Notes: generated by a model not told the origin, from the sequence alone. A stretch of DNA of 64,000 nucleotides from Sphingobium sp. (GCA_017744605.1 JAGIAZ010000006.1:1-64000); one strand, 5' to 3'; shown: positions 1-10,674, numbered from the stretch's first letter. Numbers and translations are program-made.

Positions 1-279
1 GTGCTGTTCTTCCCCATGCACTTCCTGGGCATGAGCATGATGCAGCGCCGCGTTCCGGATTATACGGACGCGCTGGCCTACTGGAACGGCGTTGCGAGCC
101 ATGGCTATGAGATCGCGATCGCCGGCATGGCCGTGTTCTTCGTGAACATCGGCTGGTCGCTGTTCGCCGGCAAGAAGGCCGAGGGCAATCCCTGGGGCGA
201 GGGTGCGACCACGCTCGAGTGGACGCTGTCCAGCCCGCCGCCCTACCACCAGTTCGAGACCCTGCCGGTCATCGACTGA
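1..279 (+). CDS. ctaD: cytochrome c oxidase subunit I, C-terminal part (5' truncated by window)
   Basis: Residues FFPMHFLGMSMMQRRVPDYTDALAYWN...NPWGEGATTLEWTLSSPPPYHQFETLPVI are typical of the COX1 C-terminus; followed by ctaB/ctaG/ctaE. Confidence 0.95.
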   Translation: MLFFPMHFLGMSMMQRRVPDYTDALAYWNGVASHGYEIAIAGMAVFFVNIGWSLFAGKKAEGNPWGEGATTLEWTLSSPPPYHQFETLPVID

Positions 280-420
280 GGCGGGTCGGCCGGACAGGCC
301 GAGAGGAAACAGGAAAGGCCGGGGGCGCAGACAATGTCGCCCCCGCGTCGTTAAAGGGGAACCGCATGCCTGCGGGTGCGGTTCGCAAAGAGTTGGATTG
401 GCGCAGTGACGAATTCGGCC

Positions 421-1353
421 ATGGCACTGGATAGCGAAGCTCGAGCGAACGCAGCATTGCTGCCCGCCGATTGGCGCGACTTCGTGGCGCTGACCAAGCC
501 GCGCGTCATGACGCTGGTCGTGTTCACCGGGCTTTGCGGGTTGCTCGTGGCGCCTGGCCATATCTCGCCCATTCTTGCCTTCACCGCGATCCTTTGCATC
601 GCGCTGGGCGCCGGTGCGGCGGGTGCGCTCAACCAATGGTATGAGGCGGATCGCGACGCGGCGATGAAGCGCACCGCCAAGCGGCCGCTTCCTGCCGGCC
701 GCATGGAGAAGCAGTCGGCCCTGCATTTCGGCGTCGGCCTCTCGGTCTTTTCGGTGCTGCTGATGGGCCTGGCGACCAACGTGCTGGCCGCCGCGATCCT
801 CGCCGTCTCGATCCTCTTCTACGTCTTCATCTACACGATCTGGCTCAAGCCTCGCACTGTCCAGAACATCGTCATCGGTGGTGCCGCTGGCGCCTTTCCG
901 CCGTTGATCGGCTGGGCGGCCGTGACCGGCGACGTTGCGCCGCTGCCCATCGCCCTGTTTGCGATCACCTTCTTCTGGACGCCGCCGCATTTCTGGGCGC
1001 TCGCCCTGTTCGTGCGCATGGATTATGCCAATGCCGGCATCCCGATGCTGCCCGTCGTCTCCGGGGAAGCGGTGACGCGGCGGCAGATCCTCTTCTATAC
1101 GGCGATCATGGGTGCTGCGGCGCTTGCGCCCGTGCTCCTGCAACTCACGGGCGTGATCTACGGTCTGACCGCGCTTGTTGCGACGGCGGTCTTTGCTGCC
1201 ATGGCCATGCAGGTCGCGCTGCGCCGCGAGAGCGATCCGGCGCAGATGCAGCCGGAGAAGCGCCTCTTCAAATATTCGCTGCTTTATCTCTTCCTCATCT
1301 ATGCCGCCGTGGTCGTCGATCACTGGGTCGGCTATGGAGTATCGTCGGTATGA
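421..1353 (+). CDS. ctaB: protoheme IX farnesyltransferase
   Basis: ORF 376-1353 with likely start at 421 ([10 protein letters not shown]); [19 protein letters not shown] and [24 protein letters not shown] prenyltransferase motifs; cox operon context. Confidence 0.95.
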   Translation: MALDSEARANAALLPADWRDFVALTKPRVMTLVVFTGLCGLLVAPGHISPILAFTAILCIALGAGAAGALNQWYEADRDAAMKRTAKRPLPAGRMEKQSALHFGVGLSVFSVLLMGLATNVLAAAILAVSILFYVFIYTIWLKPRTVQNIVIGGAAGAFPPLIGWAAVTGDVAPLPIALFAITFFWTPPHFWALALFVRMDYANAGIPMLPVVSGEAVTRRQILFYTAIMGAAALAPVLLQLTGVIYGLTALVATAVFAAMAMQVALRRESDPAQMQPEKRLFKYSLLYLFLIYAAVVVDHWVGYGVSSV

Positions 1354-1487
1354 CCCCTGAGCAGCAGCAGGAAATCCAGAAGCGTCAGCGCAGCCGTTCG
1401 ATCGTGATGGCGCTCGTCCTGGCCGCGATGGTCATCCTCTTCTTCGCCGTCGCCTGGGCCAAGATCGCGCAGGGGTCGATGCATTGA
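1350..1487 (+). CDS. small single-TM protein (45 aa) in the cox cluster, CoxF-like position
   Basis: ATG at 1350 overlaps the ctaB stop (ATGA) and the ORF overlaps the TTG start of cta[46 protein letters not shown] has one clear TM segment. Below the size cut of the supplied ORF track. Confidence 0.75.
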   Translation: MTPEQQQEIQKRQRSRSIVMALVLAAMVILFFAVAWAKIAQGSMH

Positions 1488-2062
1488 CGACCGCCGTACA
1501 GGGCAGGGGCAATCCGCGCCGGACCGCCATGATCGCGGCGCTGGCCGCGCTGTTCATGCTTGGTCTCGGCTTCGCCTCCGTTCCGCTCTATCGCATGTTC
1601 TGCGAGGCGACCGGCTGGGGCGGAACTACCCAGCGGGCCAGCGAAAAGCAGCTGGCTGCGCTCGCGAAGCCCGAAGCCGGCGCAGCGCGGACGGTCTCGA
1701 TCCGTTTCGATTCCAATGTGGCGCCGGGCATGCCCTGGAAGTTCTATCCCGAAAAGCGGGCTATGCCGGTCAAGGTCGGCGCCAAGAACATGGCGGTCTT
1801 CATCGCGAAGAACATGTCCGACAAGCCGGTGACCGGCCAGGCCACGTTCAACGTGACGCCGAGCCAGGCCGGCCCATACTTTACCAAGATCCAGTGCTTC
1901 TGTTTCACGGAGCAGACTCTCGCGCCGGGCCAGTCGGTCCGCATGCCGGTGCTCTTCTTCGTGGACAAGAAATTCCTAGACGATCCCGATGACAAGGATG
2001 TCCAGGAAATCACTTTGAGCTACACCTTCTATCCGGTTGAGAAGCCGGATCAGCAAGGCTAA
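1484..2062 (+). CDS. ctaG: cytochrome c oxidase assembly protein CtaG/Cox11
   Basis: [48 protein letters not shown] start. Confidence 0.95.
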   Translation: MTTAVQGRGNPRRTAMIAALAALFMLGLGFASVPLYRMFCEATGWGGTTQRASEKQLAALAKPEAGAARTVSIRFDSNVAPGMPWKFYPEKRAMPVKVGAKNMAVFIAKNMSDKPVTGQATFNVTPSQAGPYFTKIQCFCFTEQTLAPGQSVRMPVLFFVDKKFLDDPDDKDVQEITLSYTFYPVEKPDQQG

Positions 2063-2093
2063 AGCACCCGAGAGACTAGACAGGGAACATCAT

Positions 2094-2924
2094 ATGTCCG
2101 GCGCCAAGAACCACGATTACCACATCCTTCCACCCGACATCGTGCCGCTCCTCGGCGCCATGTCGGCGCTGGTGATGGCGCTCGGCGCTGTCGCCTGGAT
2201 GCATCCGGCGGAAATGGGCGGCTGGGGCGGCGCGACGTTCAGCCTGGGCATGATCGGCGTGCTCTTCACCATGTTCATGTGGTGGTCGAAGGTCGTGCGC
2301 GAAGCGCAGGTCGGCGACCATACGCCGGTGGTGCAGTTGCACCTGCGCTACGGCATGATCCTGTTCATCGCCTCGGAAGTCATGTTCTTCGTCGGCTGGT
2401 TCTGGTCGTTCTTCGATTTCTCGCTGTTCCCCACGGCGTTGCCGCCGATCGACGGGCTGTTCCCGTCGAAGGGCATCGAGGTCATGAACGCGTTCGAGCT
2501 TCCGCTGCTCAATACGCTGATCCTGCTCTGCTCGGGTACGACCGTGACCTGGGCGCATCATGCCCTCATTCACGGCGATCGTGACGGTCTCAAGAAGGGC
2601 CTGTGGTGCACCATCCTGCTCGGCATTCTGTTCACCAGCATCCAGGCCTATGAATATGCTCACGCGCCCTTCGCGTTCGGCAAGACGCCTTATGGCTCGG
2701 CCTTCTATATGGCGACCGGCTTCCATGGCTTTCACGTCATCGTCGGTACGATCTTCCTGATCGTGAACCTGGTGCGCGCCTATAAGGGCCACTTCACGCC
2801 CCGGCAGCATTTCGGCTTCGAAGCGGCGGCCTGGTATTGGCACTTCGTCGACGTGGTCTGGCTGTTCCTGTTCTGCGTGATCTATGTATGGGGCGGCTGG
2901 GGTGCGCCGGTCCACGGCGGCTGA
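2094..2924 (+). CDS. ctaE: cytochrome c oxidase subunit III
   Basis: [26 protein letters not shown]...[24 protein letters not shown]; in the cox cluster. Confidence 0.96.
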   Translation: MSGAKNHDYHILPPDIVPLLGAMSALVMALGAVAWMHPAEMGGWGGATFSLGMIGVLFTMFMWWSKVVREAQVGDHTPVVQLHLRYGMILFIASEVMFFVGWFWSFFDFSLFPTALPPIDGLFPSKGIEVMNAFELPLLNTLILLCSGTTVTWAHHALIHGDRDGLKKGLWCTILLGILFTSIQAYEYAHAPFAFGKTPYGSAFYMATGFHGFHVIVGTIFLIVNLVRAYKGHFTPRQHFGFEAAAWYWHFVDVVWLFLFCVIYVWGGWGAPVHGG

Positions 2925-2943
2925 CGCGACGCAAAGGAAACGG

Positions 2944-2982
2944 AAGAGGCGCGTTCGGGAAGCCGGGCGCGCCTCTTGTTTT
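2944..2982 (+). terminator. Rho-independent terminator downstream of ctaE
   Basis: Stem AAGAGGCGCG (2944-2953) / CGCGCCTCTT (2968-2977) followed by GTTTT. Confidence 0.7.
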
Positions 2983-3010
2983 AGGGGTGCGGAAACATGA
3001 GCTTGAGACG

Positions 3011-3406
3011 ATGACCGCTAAGCCGCCCACGCCGCTTGTTCGTGCCGCCTTGCAGGCGCGCTGCCCGTCTTGCGAAGCCGCGCCACTGTTCGACGGCTGG
3101 GTCGGGTTCGCTTCGCATTGCCGTGCGTGCGGGCTCGATTATGGCAAGTTCAATGTCGGCGACGGGCCGGCGGCCTTCCTGATCCTCATCATCGGTGGGC
3201 TGGTCACGGCGCTCGCCCTGACGCTGCAGCTCAGTGCCCATCCGCCCTTCTGGGTGCACATCATTCTCTGGGTGCCGATCACCACCCTGTTGGTGATTCT
3301 GTGCCTGCGCGCGTCCAAGGCGGCGCTGCTGATCCTCGAATATCGGCATCAGGCGCGCGAAGGCCGGGTTGGCGGCACCACGCCGGACGCGAAGGAAGGC
3401 AGATGA
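3011..3406 (+). CDS. DUF983 family membrane protein
   Basis: LQARCPSCEAAPLFDGWVGFASHCRACGLDYGKFNVGDGPAAFLILIIGG: CxxC zinc-ribbon plus 2 TM, located between coxIII and SURF1. Confidence 0.9.
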   Translation: MTAKPPTPLVRAALQARCPSCEAAPLFDGWVGFASHCRACGLDYGKFNVGDGPAAFLILIIGGLVTALALTLQLSAHPPFWVHIILWVPITTLLVILCLRASKAALLILEYRHQAREGRVGGTTPDAKEGR

Positions 3407-4032
3407 ACCGCCGCCTCCCCATCATTGCCACGCTGGTCGTCGGCCTCGCCGTTGCGGCGATGATCGGCCTCGGCGTCTGGCAGCTTGCGCGCCTCAAGCA
3501 GAAGGAAGCCGCGCTCGCGGCCTATCAGGTCAATCTGACGCGGCCCGTCACGGCCTATCCCGCGATGAACCCGGCGGATGACCGCCTGCTCTTCCGAACG
3601 CTTGCCGCCAACTGCCTGCGCGTAACGGGCTGGCAGGTGATCGGCGGGCGTAGCCGTGATGGCGCACCGGGGTGGCGGCACATCGCGACCTGCGCAACCG
3701 GCGCGGAAGGGCCAGGGCTGCTGGTCGACATGGGTGTCGGCAGCGATCCCCATGGCAAGGCGAACTGGACGGGCGGGCCAGTCAAGGGACGCGTCACGCA
3801 TGAACCGGATCCCCACAGCTTCCTGCTGCGCATGCTGGGGCGCGCCCCGCCGCTTCGTCTCATGATCGTGAACGAGACCGCGGCGCCGGGCCTCAGTGCC
3901 TCGCCGCTGCCCGATCCCTCGTCTGTGCCGAACAATCACTTCTCATACGCGATGCAGTGGTTCTTCTTCGCCGCGGTGGCGCTGGTTATCTATGGTCTTG
4001 CGCTGCGCAAGCGCTGGCGAGAAGGCAATTAG
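3403..4032 (+). CDS. SURF1 family cytochrome oxidase biogenesis protein
   Basis: MNRRLPIIATLVVGLAVAAMIGLGVWQLARLKQKEAALAAY...NNHFSYAMQWFFFAAVALVIY. Confidence 0.92.
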   Translation: MNRRLPIIATLVVGLAVAAMIGLGVWQLARLKQKEAALAAYQVNLTRPVTAYPAMNPADDRLLFRTLAANCLRVTGWQVIGGRSRDGAPGWRHIATCATGAEGPGLLVDMGVGSDPHGKANWTGGPVKGRVTHEPDPHSFLLRMLGRAPPLRLMIVNETAAPGLSASPLPDPSSVPNNHFSYAMQWFFFAAVALVIYGLALRKRWREGN

Positions 4033-4195
4033 CCGTCACCCAACGGTCCTTCTCCCTTTCAGGGGAGAGGGGCTAGCGCCTGCCGGATATCGGCGATGAG
4101 AGAGCGTTCATCAGCGTCCCCCGATCCCCTTCACGGGCAAGCGAACAGGCACACCGTTGCACCCCCTGCAACTCGTCGCTAAGGCCGGGCGCGTC

Positions 4196-5596
4196 ATGCA
4201 GTATCAGAGCACCAGGGGAAGCGCTGCGGCGCTGGATTTCGAAGGCGCGACGCTTGCCGGCCTTGCGAGCGACGGCGGGCTTTATCTGCCGGAGCGCTGG
4301 CCGACCTTCACGGCGGACGCGTTCGCGGCGATGCGCGGCCTCTCTTATGTCGAGACGGCGGTACGGGTGATCGGGCCCTTCGTCGGCGACGCGCTGAGCG
4401 AAGCCGAGCTGCGCGATCTCTGCACCCAGGCTTATGCCCGCTTCGACCATGAGGCGGTGACGCCGCTCAAGCAGCTCGATCACCGGCACTGGCTGCTCGA
4501 ACTGTTTCACGGTCCCACGCTCGCGTTCAAGGACGTGGCGCTGCAGCTGCTTGGCCTGCTGTTCGAGACGTTCCTCAGCCGCCGCGACACGCACATCACC
4601 ATCGTCGGCGCAACCTCGGGCGACACCGGCTCGGCCGCCATCGATGCCGTGGCGGGTCGCGCCAAGATCGACATCTTCATGCTGCACCCGGTCGGCCGGG
4701 TCAGCGAGGTGCAGCGCAAGCAGATGACGACGGTGCTCGCGCCCAATGTCTACAACATCGCCGTCGAGGGCAGCTTCGACGATGCGCAGGCGCTGGTGAA
4801 GCGCATGTTCAACGATGCGGACTTCGCGGCGCGCTACGATCTCTCGGCGGTCAACAGCATCAACTGGGCCCGCCTCGTCGCCCAGGTCGTCTATTATGTC
4901 TATGTCGGCGTCCGCCTCGGTGCGCCCGAGCGCAGTGTCGCCTTCGCGGTTCCGACCGGCAATTTCGGCGATGTCTTCGCTGGCTATGTCGCCGCGCAAA
5001 TGGGCCTGCCGATCGAGAGGCTGATCGTCGCGACTAATGTCAACGACATCCTGCATCGTGCCTTGTCCTCGGGGGACTATAGCCAGGGCACGGTCACGCC
5101 GACCGCCACGCCAAGCATGGACATCCAGGTCTCGTCCAATTTCGAGCGGCTGCTGTTCGATCTCGGCGGGCGTAACGGTGGCGCGCTTGCCGAGCAGATG
5201 CGCGGCTTCGAGGCGACCAAGGCCATGCGCCTCACCAATGCGCAGCGCGAGGGCGCGGCCAGGCTGTTCGGATCGGCGCGTATCGACGAGATGGACATGA
5301 ATCGCGCGATGCGTTGGGCCTATGACGCGGCGGGCGAGATCATCGATCCGCACAGCGCCGTTGGCCTTGCCGCCGCGTTGGCGGCGGATATCGATCCGTC
5401 CGTGCCCGTGGTCACGCTGGCGACGGCGCATCCGGCCAAGTTCCGCGACGCGGTCGAGCGCGCTACCGGCGTGCGCCCCACGCTGCCCTCCCGCACCGGC
5501 GACCTGTTCGGCCGCGAAGAGCGCTATGTGACGCTGCCCGCCACCTTCGAAGCGGTGACCAGCTATATTGCCGAGCATGCAACGCCAAGGACCTGA
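4196..5596 (+). CDS. thrC: threonine synthase
   Basis: MQYQSTRGSAAALDFEGATLAGLASDGGLYLPE; LFHGPTLAFKDVALQLLG; GATSGDTGSAAI. Confidence 0.96.
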   Translation: MQYQSTRGSAAALDFEGATLAGLASDGGLYLPERWPTFTADAFAAMRGLSYVETAVRVIGPFVGDALSEAELRDLCTQAYARFDHEAVTPLKQLDHRHWLLELFHGPTLAFKDVALQLLGLLFETFLSRRDTHITIVGATSGDTGSAAIDAVAGRAKIDIFMLHPVGRVSEVQRKQMTTVLAPNVYNIAVEGSFDDAQALVKRMFNDADFAARYDLSAVNSINWARLVAQVVYYVYVGVRLGAPERSVAFAVPTGNFGDVFAGYVAAQMGLPIERLIVATNVNDILHRALSSGDYSQGTVTPTATPSMDIQVSSNFERLLFDLGGRNGGALAEQMRGFEATKAMRLTNAQREGAARLFGSARIDEMDMNRAMRWAYDAAGEIIDPHSAVGLAAALAADIDPSVPVVTLATAHPAKFRDAVERATGVRPTLPSRTGDLFGREERYVTLPATFEAVTSYIAEHATPRT

Positions 5597-5715
5597 CAGT
5601 TCCGTTCGTGTCGAGCGAAGTCGAGACACGCGTAGCGCCGTCCTGACGGTTCTCGACTTCGCCCGTCCTGAGCGCCTGCCGCAGGCTGGCAGTCGAAGGG
5701 CTCGAACCGAACGGA
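5597..5715. repeat. intergenic REP-like hairpin sequence
   Basis: CGTGTCgagcgaagtcGAGACACG (5607-5630), then TCGACTTCGCCCGTCCTGAGC...CTCGAACCGAACGG; the last motif recurs near 9498. Confidence 0.5.
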
Positions 5716-5719
5716 GGAG

Positions 5720-6595
5720 ATGATGGACCTTTCGACCCTCATCGCCGAGCCCTGGGCGGACTATGGCCTCATCGACAGCGGCGGCGGCGTGAAGCTTGAG
5801 CGCTACGGCCGGTATCGCTTCGTCCGCCCCGAGCCGCAGGCCATGTGGGACCCCGCCGGCACCAATTGGGACGCGCATGGCGAATTCGTGCCCGCATCGG
5901 ACGAGGACGGCGGCGGGCGCTGGCAGTTCGACAAACCCGTGCCGCGCGAAGGCTGGCCGCTCTCATGGCAGGACGTGCGCTTTCAGGCGAACTGCACGCC
6001 CTTCCGCCATCTCGGCTTTTTCCCGGACATGGCGCCGGTCTGGAGCTGGGGCCGGGCGCAGCTGGCCGGGCTCGAAAAGCCGCAATTCCTGAACCTGTTC
6101 GGTTATACCGGCGTCGGCACCCTGGCTTTCTCGGCCGCAGGCGCAGACTGCGTCCATGTCGACGCGTCGAAGAAATCGGTCGCGCAGGCCCGGGAGAATG
6201 CCGCGCTCTCCGGCATGAGCGATCGGCCCGTCCGCTGGATCATCGACGATGCCGCCAAGTTTGTCGCGCGCGAAGCCCGGCGCGGCCGCCGCTATGACGG
6301 CATCCTGCTCGATCCGCCCAAATTCGGCCGCGGTCCGGAGGGCGAGGTCTGGCGGCTGGAAGAGGACCTGCCGGGCGTCATCGCCGGCTGTCGCCAGCTG
6401 CTCGATGCGGACAGCCGCTTCCTGTTCCTCACCGTCTACGCCGTACGCATGTCCGCGCTGGCGATCGGCGAGCTCGTCCGCGCCCATTTCGCCGACCTGC
6501 CCGGCAAGGTCGAATGCGGTGAACTGGCCGTGCGCGAAGAGGCGCGTGGGTTGTTGCTGCCGACGGCGATCTGGGCGCGCTGGTCGCGGGGTTAG
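5720..6595 (+). CDS. class I SAM-dependent methyltransferase (RlmI/RlmK-like fold)
   Basis: FLNLFGYTGVGTLAFSAAGADCVHVDASKKSVAQARENAALSG; GILLDPPKFGRGPEGEVW. Confidence 0.88.
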   Translation: MMDLSTLIAEPWADYGLIDSGGGVKLERYGRYRFVRPEPQAMWDPAGTNWDAHGEFVPASDEDGGGRWQFDKPVPREGWPLSWQDVRFQANCTPFRHLGFFPDMAPVWSWGRAQLAGLEKPQFLNLFGYTGVGTLAFSAAGADCVHVDASKKSVAQARENAALSGMSDRPVRWIIDDAAKFVAREARRGRRYDGILLDPPKFGRGPEGEVWRLEEDLPGVIAGCRQLLDADSRFLFLTVYAVRMSALAIGELVRAHFADLPGKVECGELAVREEARGLLLPTAIWARWSRG

Positions 6596-7155
6596 CGTGC
6601 CAGAATATCGATAAATTTGAAATCGCCGGTCGAACAACCCAGCTCGATTTTACGTGCTCCGTTTAATTTCACATCCATCACGCGGGTCGTTCCGGCGAGC
6701 TTGATGGTGAGGTGTTCTCCGTCGAGCGCGATTTCGAAGGGCAGCGCTTGGCCCAAAGGCAAAGACCCGAGGGTCTCTTGAGACGGCGTGCCATCACCCG
6801 CTTTTCTGATGATCGCGATCGTCACCGATGCGCCTTCGCGAACGATCTTTTTTGTGGGCACAGATGCGGTCAACCCAATGCCGATCCAACGACGGCCCTC
6901 CGCCTCGGAAAGCCGCAGCTGGGCAGAGGGTGACCATTCGCCCTCGCGGTAAAGCATGTCAGCCTTAAGAGAACCGACAATGCTCCACTGCTCCGGACGA
7001 AGCATCACTTCCATTCTGGAAAAGTGCCCCGGCGTGGCATCGCAATCGAAATAGATTTGCCCGGCTTCAGCGGCCTTGCCGGGCATTGCTGAAACCAATG
7101 CGCACGCAGCTACGATTACCGCGCGCGAACGCCATACCGTCTGGTTTTCCCCCAC
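6592..7155 (-). CDS. hypothetical secreted protein
   Basis: N-terminal signal-peptide-like AVIVAACALVSAMPGKAAEA; no family recognised. Confidence 0.6.
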   Translation of the reverse strand: MGENQTVWRSRAVIVAACALVSAMPGKAAEAGQIYFDCDATPGHFSRMEVMLRPEQWSIVGSLKADMLYREGEWSPSAQLRLSEAEGRRWIGIGLTASVPTKKIVREGASVTIAIIRKAGDGTPSQETLGSLPLGQALPFEIALDGEHLTIKLAGTTRVMDVKLNGARKIELGCSTGDFKFIDILAR

Positions 7156-7727
7156 TACTTATCCTTCGACAGGTCATAGTCCTTGCGCGGCGTATGGCTC
7201 GCATCGCAGAAATCCGGGAGCCCCGAGTCCGCGATCACCACGCGCTTGGTGATGCGCCATTGGCCGTTCCGCTTGACCAGCCGGTCATATTCGCGGCCCT
7301 GTTCGACGAATCGGGGCGGCGCCTTCACCTGCTCATTGATGATGCCGGTCCAGATGAACTTGGCCGTCGCCGTATCGCCGGTCACGCTGATTTCCGGATT
7401 GGTCAGCAGCATGTGGAAGGTGCCCTTGGGCAGCGGCTGCGTCGCGCCCAGATCCTTGTAGGATTGGTCGATCCCCGCCTTGCCCATGTAGATCTTGCCG
7501 CACAGGTCGAACGTCGCGTCGTCGGTATAGTAATCCGAGAAGCTATGGCCGTTGCCGCCGAGATTGCCATAATAGCTGGTGATGAGGTCCTCGATCTGGA
7601 TCCGGTCGAGCAGCGTCGCCATCGTGGTCTGCGCCGGCTGTGTCGATCCCGGCGCGGCCAGGACCATTCCAACACCCATTGCCGACAAGCCAATGACGCG
7701 ACGTGCACCCTTTGCCAGGCTGTGCAT
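7155..7727 (-). CDS. SnoaL/NTF2-like domain protein, exported
   Basis: Within ORF 7155-8207; MHSLAKGARRVIGLSAMGVGMVLAAPGSTQ signal, then LLDRIQIEDLITSYYGNLGGNGHSFSDYYTDDATFD. Confidence 0.78.
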   Translation of the reverse strand: MHSLAKGARRVIGLSAMGVGMVLAAPGSTQPAQTTMATLLDRIQIEDLITSYYGNLGGNGHSFSDYYTDDATFDLCGKIYMGKAGIDQSYKDLGATQPLPKGTFHMLLTNPEISVTGDTATAKFIWTGIINEQVKAPPRFVEQGREYDRLVKRNGQWRITKRVVIADSGLPDFCDASHTPRKDYDLSKDK

Positions 7728-7858
7728 CCCTCTCTCCCTCATGCTCTGTTTGTGGAAGCTTAGGCGATTGCTCGGTTCAAACAAGGATAAGCTGTTCCCC
7801 GGCCTGCGTCGGGAAACGGCTCCTTGATACCGATTTTCGCGACGTCGCGGCCGATATT

Positions 7859-8500
7859 CTAATCCCGCCCGGCCCGTAGCGCCGCGCCGCCGACCAGCGG
7901 GCAGAGCACGACCAGCAGCAGCGAGCTTGCCGCAACCAGCTTGAGTGCGCCGATACCGGCGTCGCTCAGCGATCCGGCGCCGAAGATCAGGATCGGTATG
8001 GCGAGCGGCAACACGAGCAATCCCGCCAGCGCGCCGCTGCCCTTGAGGCCAGCCGTCAGCGCCGCCACCAGCAGCGTGAGCGCGGCGAGGCCGGGCGTTC
8101 CTAGGGCCAGACCGAGCTCGACCACCAGGATCGTCGAACCGTCGAGCTTGAGGAGCGCGGCCGAGGGCAGCGCGGCGATGAGCAGTGGCGGGCCGAAGCT
8201 CAGCCAATGCGCGATAAGCTTGGCGAGCAGGATGGTGCCTTCGCCGGTGCCGCGCACGACGAGCTGGTCGATGACGCCGGTGTCGCGGTCCGGCTCGATC
8301 AGCCGGTCGATGGGGAGGAGGCTCGCGAGCAGCGCCGCGATCCAGAGGAGGCCGCCGCCGGTCTTGCCGAGCAGGGCCGCATCCGGGCCGACGGCGAACG
8401 GGAAGAGCGCGGCGATCAGTAGCAGGAAGGCAAGCGGCAACCAGAGGCCGCCGCCCCGCAATGCACGCATGAGGTCGCGGGCGATGAGCGCGCCGATCAT
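7859..8500 (-). CDS. ccmB: heme exporter protein CcmB
   Basis: [36 protein letters not shown]; multi-TM; immediately downstream of ccmA with 4-bp overlap. Confidence 0.92.
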   Translation of the reverse strand: MIGALIARDLMRALRGGGLWLPLAFLLLIAALFPFAVGPDAALLGKTGGGLLWIAALLASLLPIDRLIEPDRDTGVIDQLVVRGTGEGTILLAKLIAHWLSFGPPLLIAALPSAALLKLDGSTILVVELGLALGTPGLAALTLLVAALTAGLKGSGALAGLLVLPLAIPILIFGAGSLSDAGIGALKLVAASSLLLVVLCPLVGGAALRAGRD

Positions 8501-9096
8501 GCCGGAGCCTCTTCCGGCGCTGCGAGCGTCAGTTCGCCGTCGTGGCGCCAGCCGAGTGGCATGTGGGATGCAGCAAGGATGATGCCTCCTCTCGCGCGGT
8601 GATGTTCGACTGCCTGGGCCAGCGCCTGCGCGGACGCGACATCGAGGCCGTTGGCCGGCTCGTCGAGCAGCCAGATGTTCGCGCCCGACGCAATCGTCCG
8701 GGCGAGCGCGGCGCGCTTGCGCTGGCCGGTCGAGAGGATACGGACCGGGATGTCGGCAAGGTGGCCGATGCCGAGGTCGGCGAGCGCGGCATCGACGCGG
8801 TCGAGACCGACGCCGTCCAGCTTCGCCCAGAAACCGAGCGCGGCGCGGAGCGTTTTCTCGCGGTCGAGGGCGGCCGCTTCATCGGTGAGGGCGATCGTGC
8901 CATCGCCTTCTACGGTCCCGGCAATGGGCGAGAGCAGGCCCGCGACGATGCGCAGCAGGCTCGATTTGCCGATGCCGTTGGGCCCGGCGATGAGCGCGCT
9001 CTGACCGGCTGCGAGATCGAGGTCGAGGCCGGCGAAGAGCAGCCGCCCGCCACGACGGCAGGCGAGGCCCTTGATCGCAAGCCATGCCGCGCTCAT
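8497..9096 (-). CDS. ccmA: heme exporter ATP-binding protein CcmA
   Basis: Start at 9096 ([18 protein letters not shown]); Walker [10 protein letters not shown], signature [13 protein letters not shown], Walker B WLLDEP. Confidence 0.93.
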   Translation of the reverse strand: MSAAWLAIKGLACRRGGRLLFAGLDLDLAAGQSALIAGPNGIGKSSLLRIVAGLLSPIAGTVEGDGTIALTDEAAALDREKTLRAALGFWAKLDGVGLDRVDAALADLGIGHLADIPVRILSTGQRKRAALARTIASGANIWLLDEPANGLDVASAQALAQAVEHHRARGGIILAASHMPLGWRHDGELTLAAPEEAPA

Positions 9097-9120
9097 CCTA
9101 CGGCCTTGAGGAGAGAGACC

Positions 9121-9411
9121 ATGATTGCCCGCCTGACCGATGACGAGATCGCCGCCGCGCTGGCCGGCCTGCCGGGCTGGACGCTCGATGATGAGCGCAC
9201 CGGCATCACCCGCAGCGTCAAGTTCAAGGACTTCGTCGAGGCGTTCGGGTTCATGACGAAAGTCGCCCTGCTTGCCGAGAAGGCCGATCATCACCCGGAA
9301 TGGTCGAATGTCTATAATCGCGTCGAGATCCGGCTCTCGACGCATGACTGCGGTGGCCTGTCGAAGCGCGACATGGCGCTTGCGGGCAGGATCGACGTGC
9401 TGCTGGCGTAA
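9121..9411 (+). CDS. 4a-hydroxytetrahydrobiopterin dehydratase
   Basis: [84 protein letters not shown]. Confidence 0.95.
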   Translation: MIARLTDDEIAAALAGLPGWTLDDERTGITRSVKFKDFVEAFGFMTKVALLAEKADHHPEWSNVYNRVEIRLSTHDCGGLSKRDMALAGRIDVLLA

Positions 9412-9528
9412 CGGGTCGCCGTTCGCGTCGAGTGTGCCGCAGGCGCCCGAAGGCCAATGCGAGGCACATGTCGCGCGGTTGCGGTTCTTGACTGCGCTCG
9501 AACCGAACGGGAAAGGGAGGCAGGGCTC

Positions 9529-10143
9529 TCACAGCACTTTCGTGTTGTAATGGTGCCAGGCCATGATCGCCATGGCGCCGCGATGGGGCCGCCAGGCTTC
9601 GGCCATGTCGCGGATCGCTTTCTCGCTGGGCCGCTCGGGCAAGCCAAAAAGCGTGCCGATCGAAATCTGCACCGCAAGGTCCCCCGCCGGCCAGATGTCG
9701 GGCCGACCTTCCGCGAAGAGCAGGTAGATCTCCGCCGACCAGCGGCCGATGCCCTTGATTCGGACGAGTTGCGCAATCGCTTCCTCGTCGTCGATGGGGA
9801 GGGCGAACAGGTCGAGCGCGCCGCTCTCGACCAGCTCGGCGAGGCTGCGGGCATAGTCCTGCTTCTGCCGCGAGAGCCCACAGGCGCGCAGCGCGTCCAA
9901 ATCCTGCGCAAGCAGCGCCTTGGGCGTGCAGCCGGAACCGAGCGTCGCTTCCAGCTTCGTCCACATCGACGTCGCCGCGGCGACACTCACCTGCTGGCCC
10001 ACGATCGTGCGCAGCAGCGTCTCATAGCCGGGCGCACGCTTGCGCGGCGCGGGATAGCCGATGCGGCCCAGTGCCGCGGCGATCGCCGGCTCCCGTGCGG
10101 CCAGAACATCCATCGCGCTGCGCAGCGCGGCCTCGTCAAGCAT
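9529..10143 (-). CDS. DNA-3-methyladenine glycosylase II / HhH-GPD family
   Basis: YETLLRTIVGQQVSVAAATSMW; IKGIGRWSAEIYLLFAEGRPDIWPAGDLA HhH-GPD motif. Confidence 0.92.
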   Translation of the reverse strand: MLDEAALRSAMDVLAAREPAIAAALGRIGYPAPRKRAPGYETLLRTIVGQQVSVAAATSMWTKLEATLGSGCTPKALLAQDLDALRACGLSRQKQDYARSLAELVESGALDLFALPIDDEEAIAQLVRIKGIGRWSAEIYLLFAEGRPDIWPAGDLAVQISIGTLFGLPERPSEKAIRDMAEAWRPHRGAMAIMAWHHYNTKVL

Positions 10144-10237
10144 GTGATCCTACCCGCGTCGTCACGGCCCGTCGTGGCCGGTTGATTTCTGCCCAAGCAC
10201 CCCTCATAGCGTTGCCACCAACGGTTTGGAGATAAAA

Positions 10238-10555
10238 ATGCCGCAGCTGACGGTCGTGACACGCAATGGGTCGGAGCAGACATTCGAAGCCGAGAACGGC
10301 TTTTCCGTCATGGAAGCGATCCGCGATCACGGCGTTGACGAGTTGCTGGCGCTGTGCGGCGGGTGCTGTTCCTGCGCGACCTGTCATGTTTACGTGGACG
10401 ACGCTTTCTTCGACGAGCTGCCGCCGATGCGCGGCGATGAAAACGACCTGCTCGACAGCTCGGACCATCGCCAGGCCAATAGCCGGCTGTCATGCCAGAT
10501 CCAGATCAGCGGGAAGCTGGACGGGCTGCGGGTGACCATCGCGCCCGAAGACTGA
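10238..10555 (+). CDS. 2Fe-2S ferredoxin
   Basis: [45 protein letters not shown] cluster-binding motif. Confidence 0.95.
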   Translation: MPQLTVVTRNGSEQTFEAENGFSVMEAIRDHGVDELLALCGGCCSCATCHVYVDDAFFDELPPMRGDENDLLDSSDHRQANSRLSCQIQISGKLDGLRVTIAPED

Positions 10556-10674
10556 GCGGGGCGAAGAATGTGCGGATGGCCCCCAATTCAGGCGTGGCGC
10601 CATAGCATACTGATTTTTATGAGGAAATGAATCGGAAAGTCAGCCGAACTGGAGGCAGATCCTCAATGTCGAAC

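Noticed and set aside
320-345. GGGGGCG...CGCCCCC hairpin after ctaD as a terminator
   Set aside because: No U-run follows and the cox genes continue downstream; could be an RNA-processing or attenuation structure but unsupported
2076-2915. 279-aa ORF antisense to ctaE
   Set aside because: Composition-driven open frame in GC-rich DNA; the plus strand encodes clear COX subunit III, and the antisense protein is low-complexity Arg/Glu/His-rich
4073-5878. 601-aa ORF antisense to thrC
   Set aside because: Long open antisense frame caused by high GC; opposite strand has well-conserved threonine synthase and no recognisable family here
7155-8207. Full 350-aa ORF as a CcmB-overlapping fusion with SnoaL domain
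   Set aside because: The N-terminal part is an out-of-frame Arg-rich read-through of ccmB; the real start is at 7727 with a signal peptide
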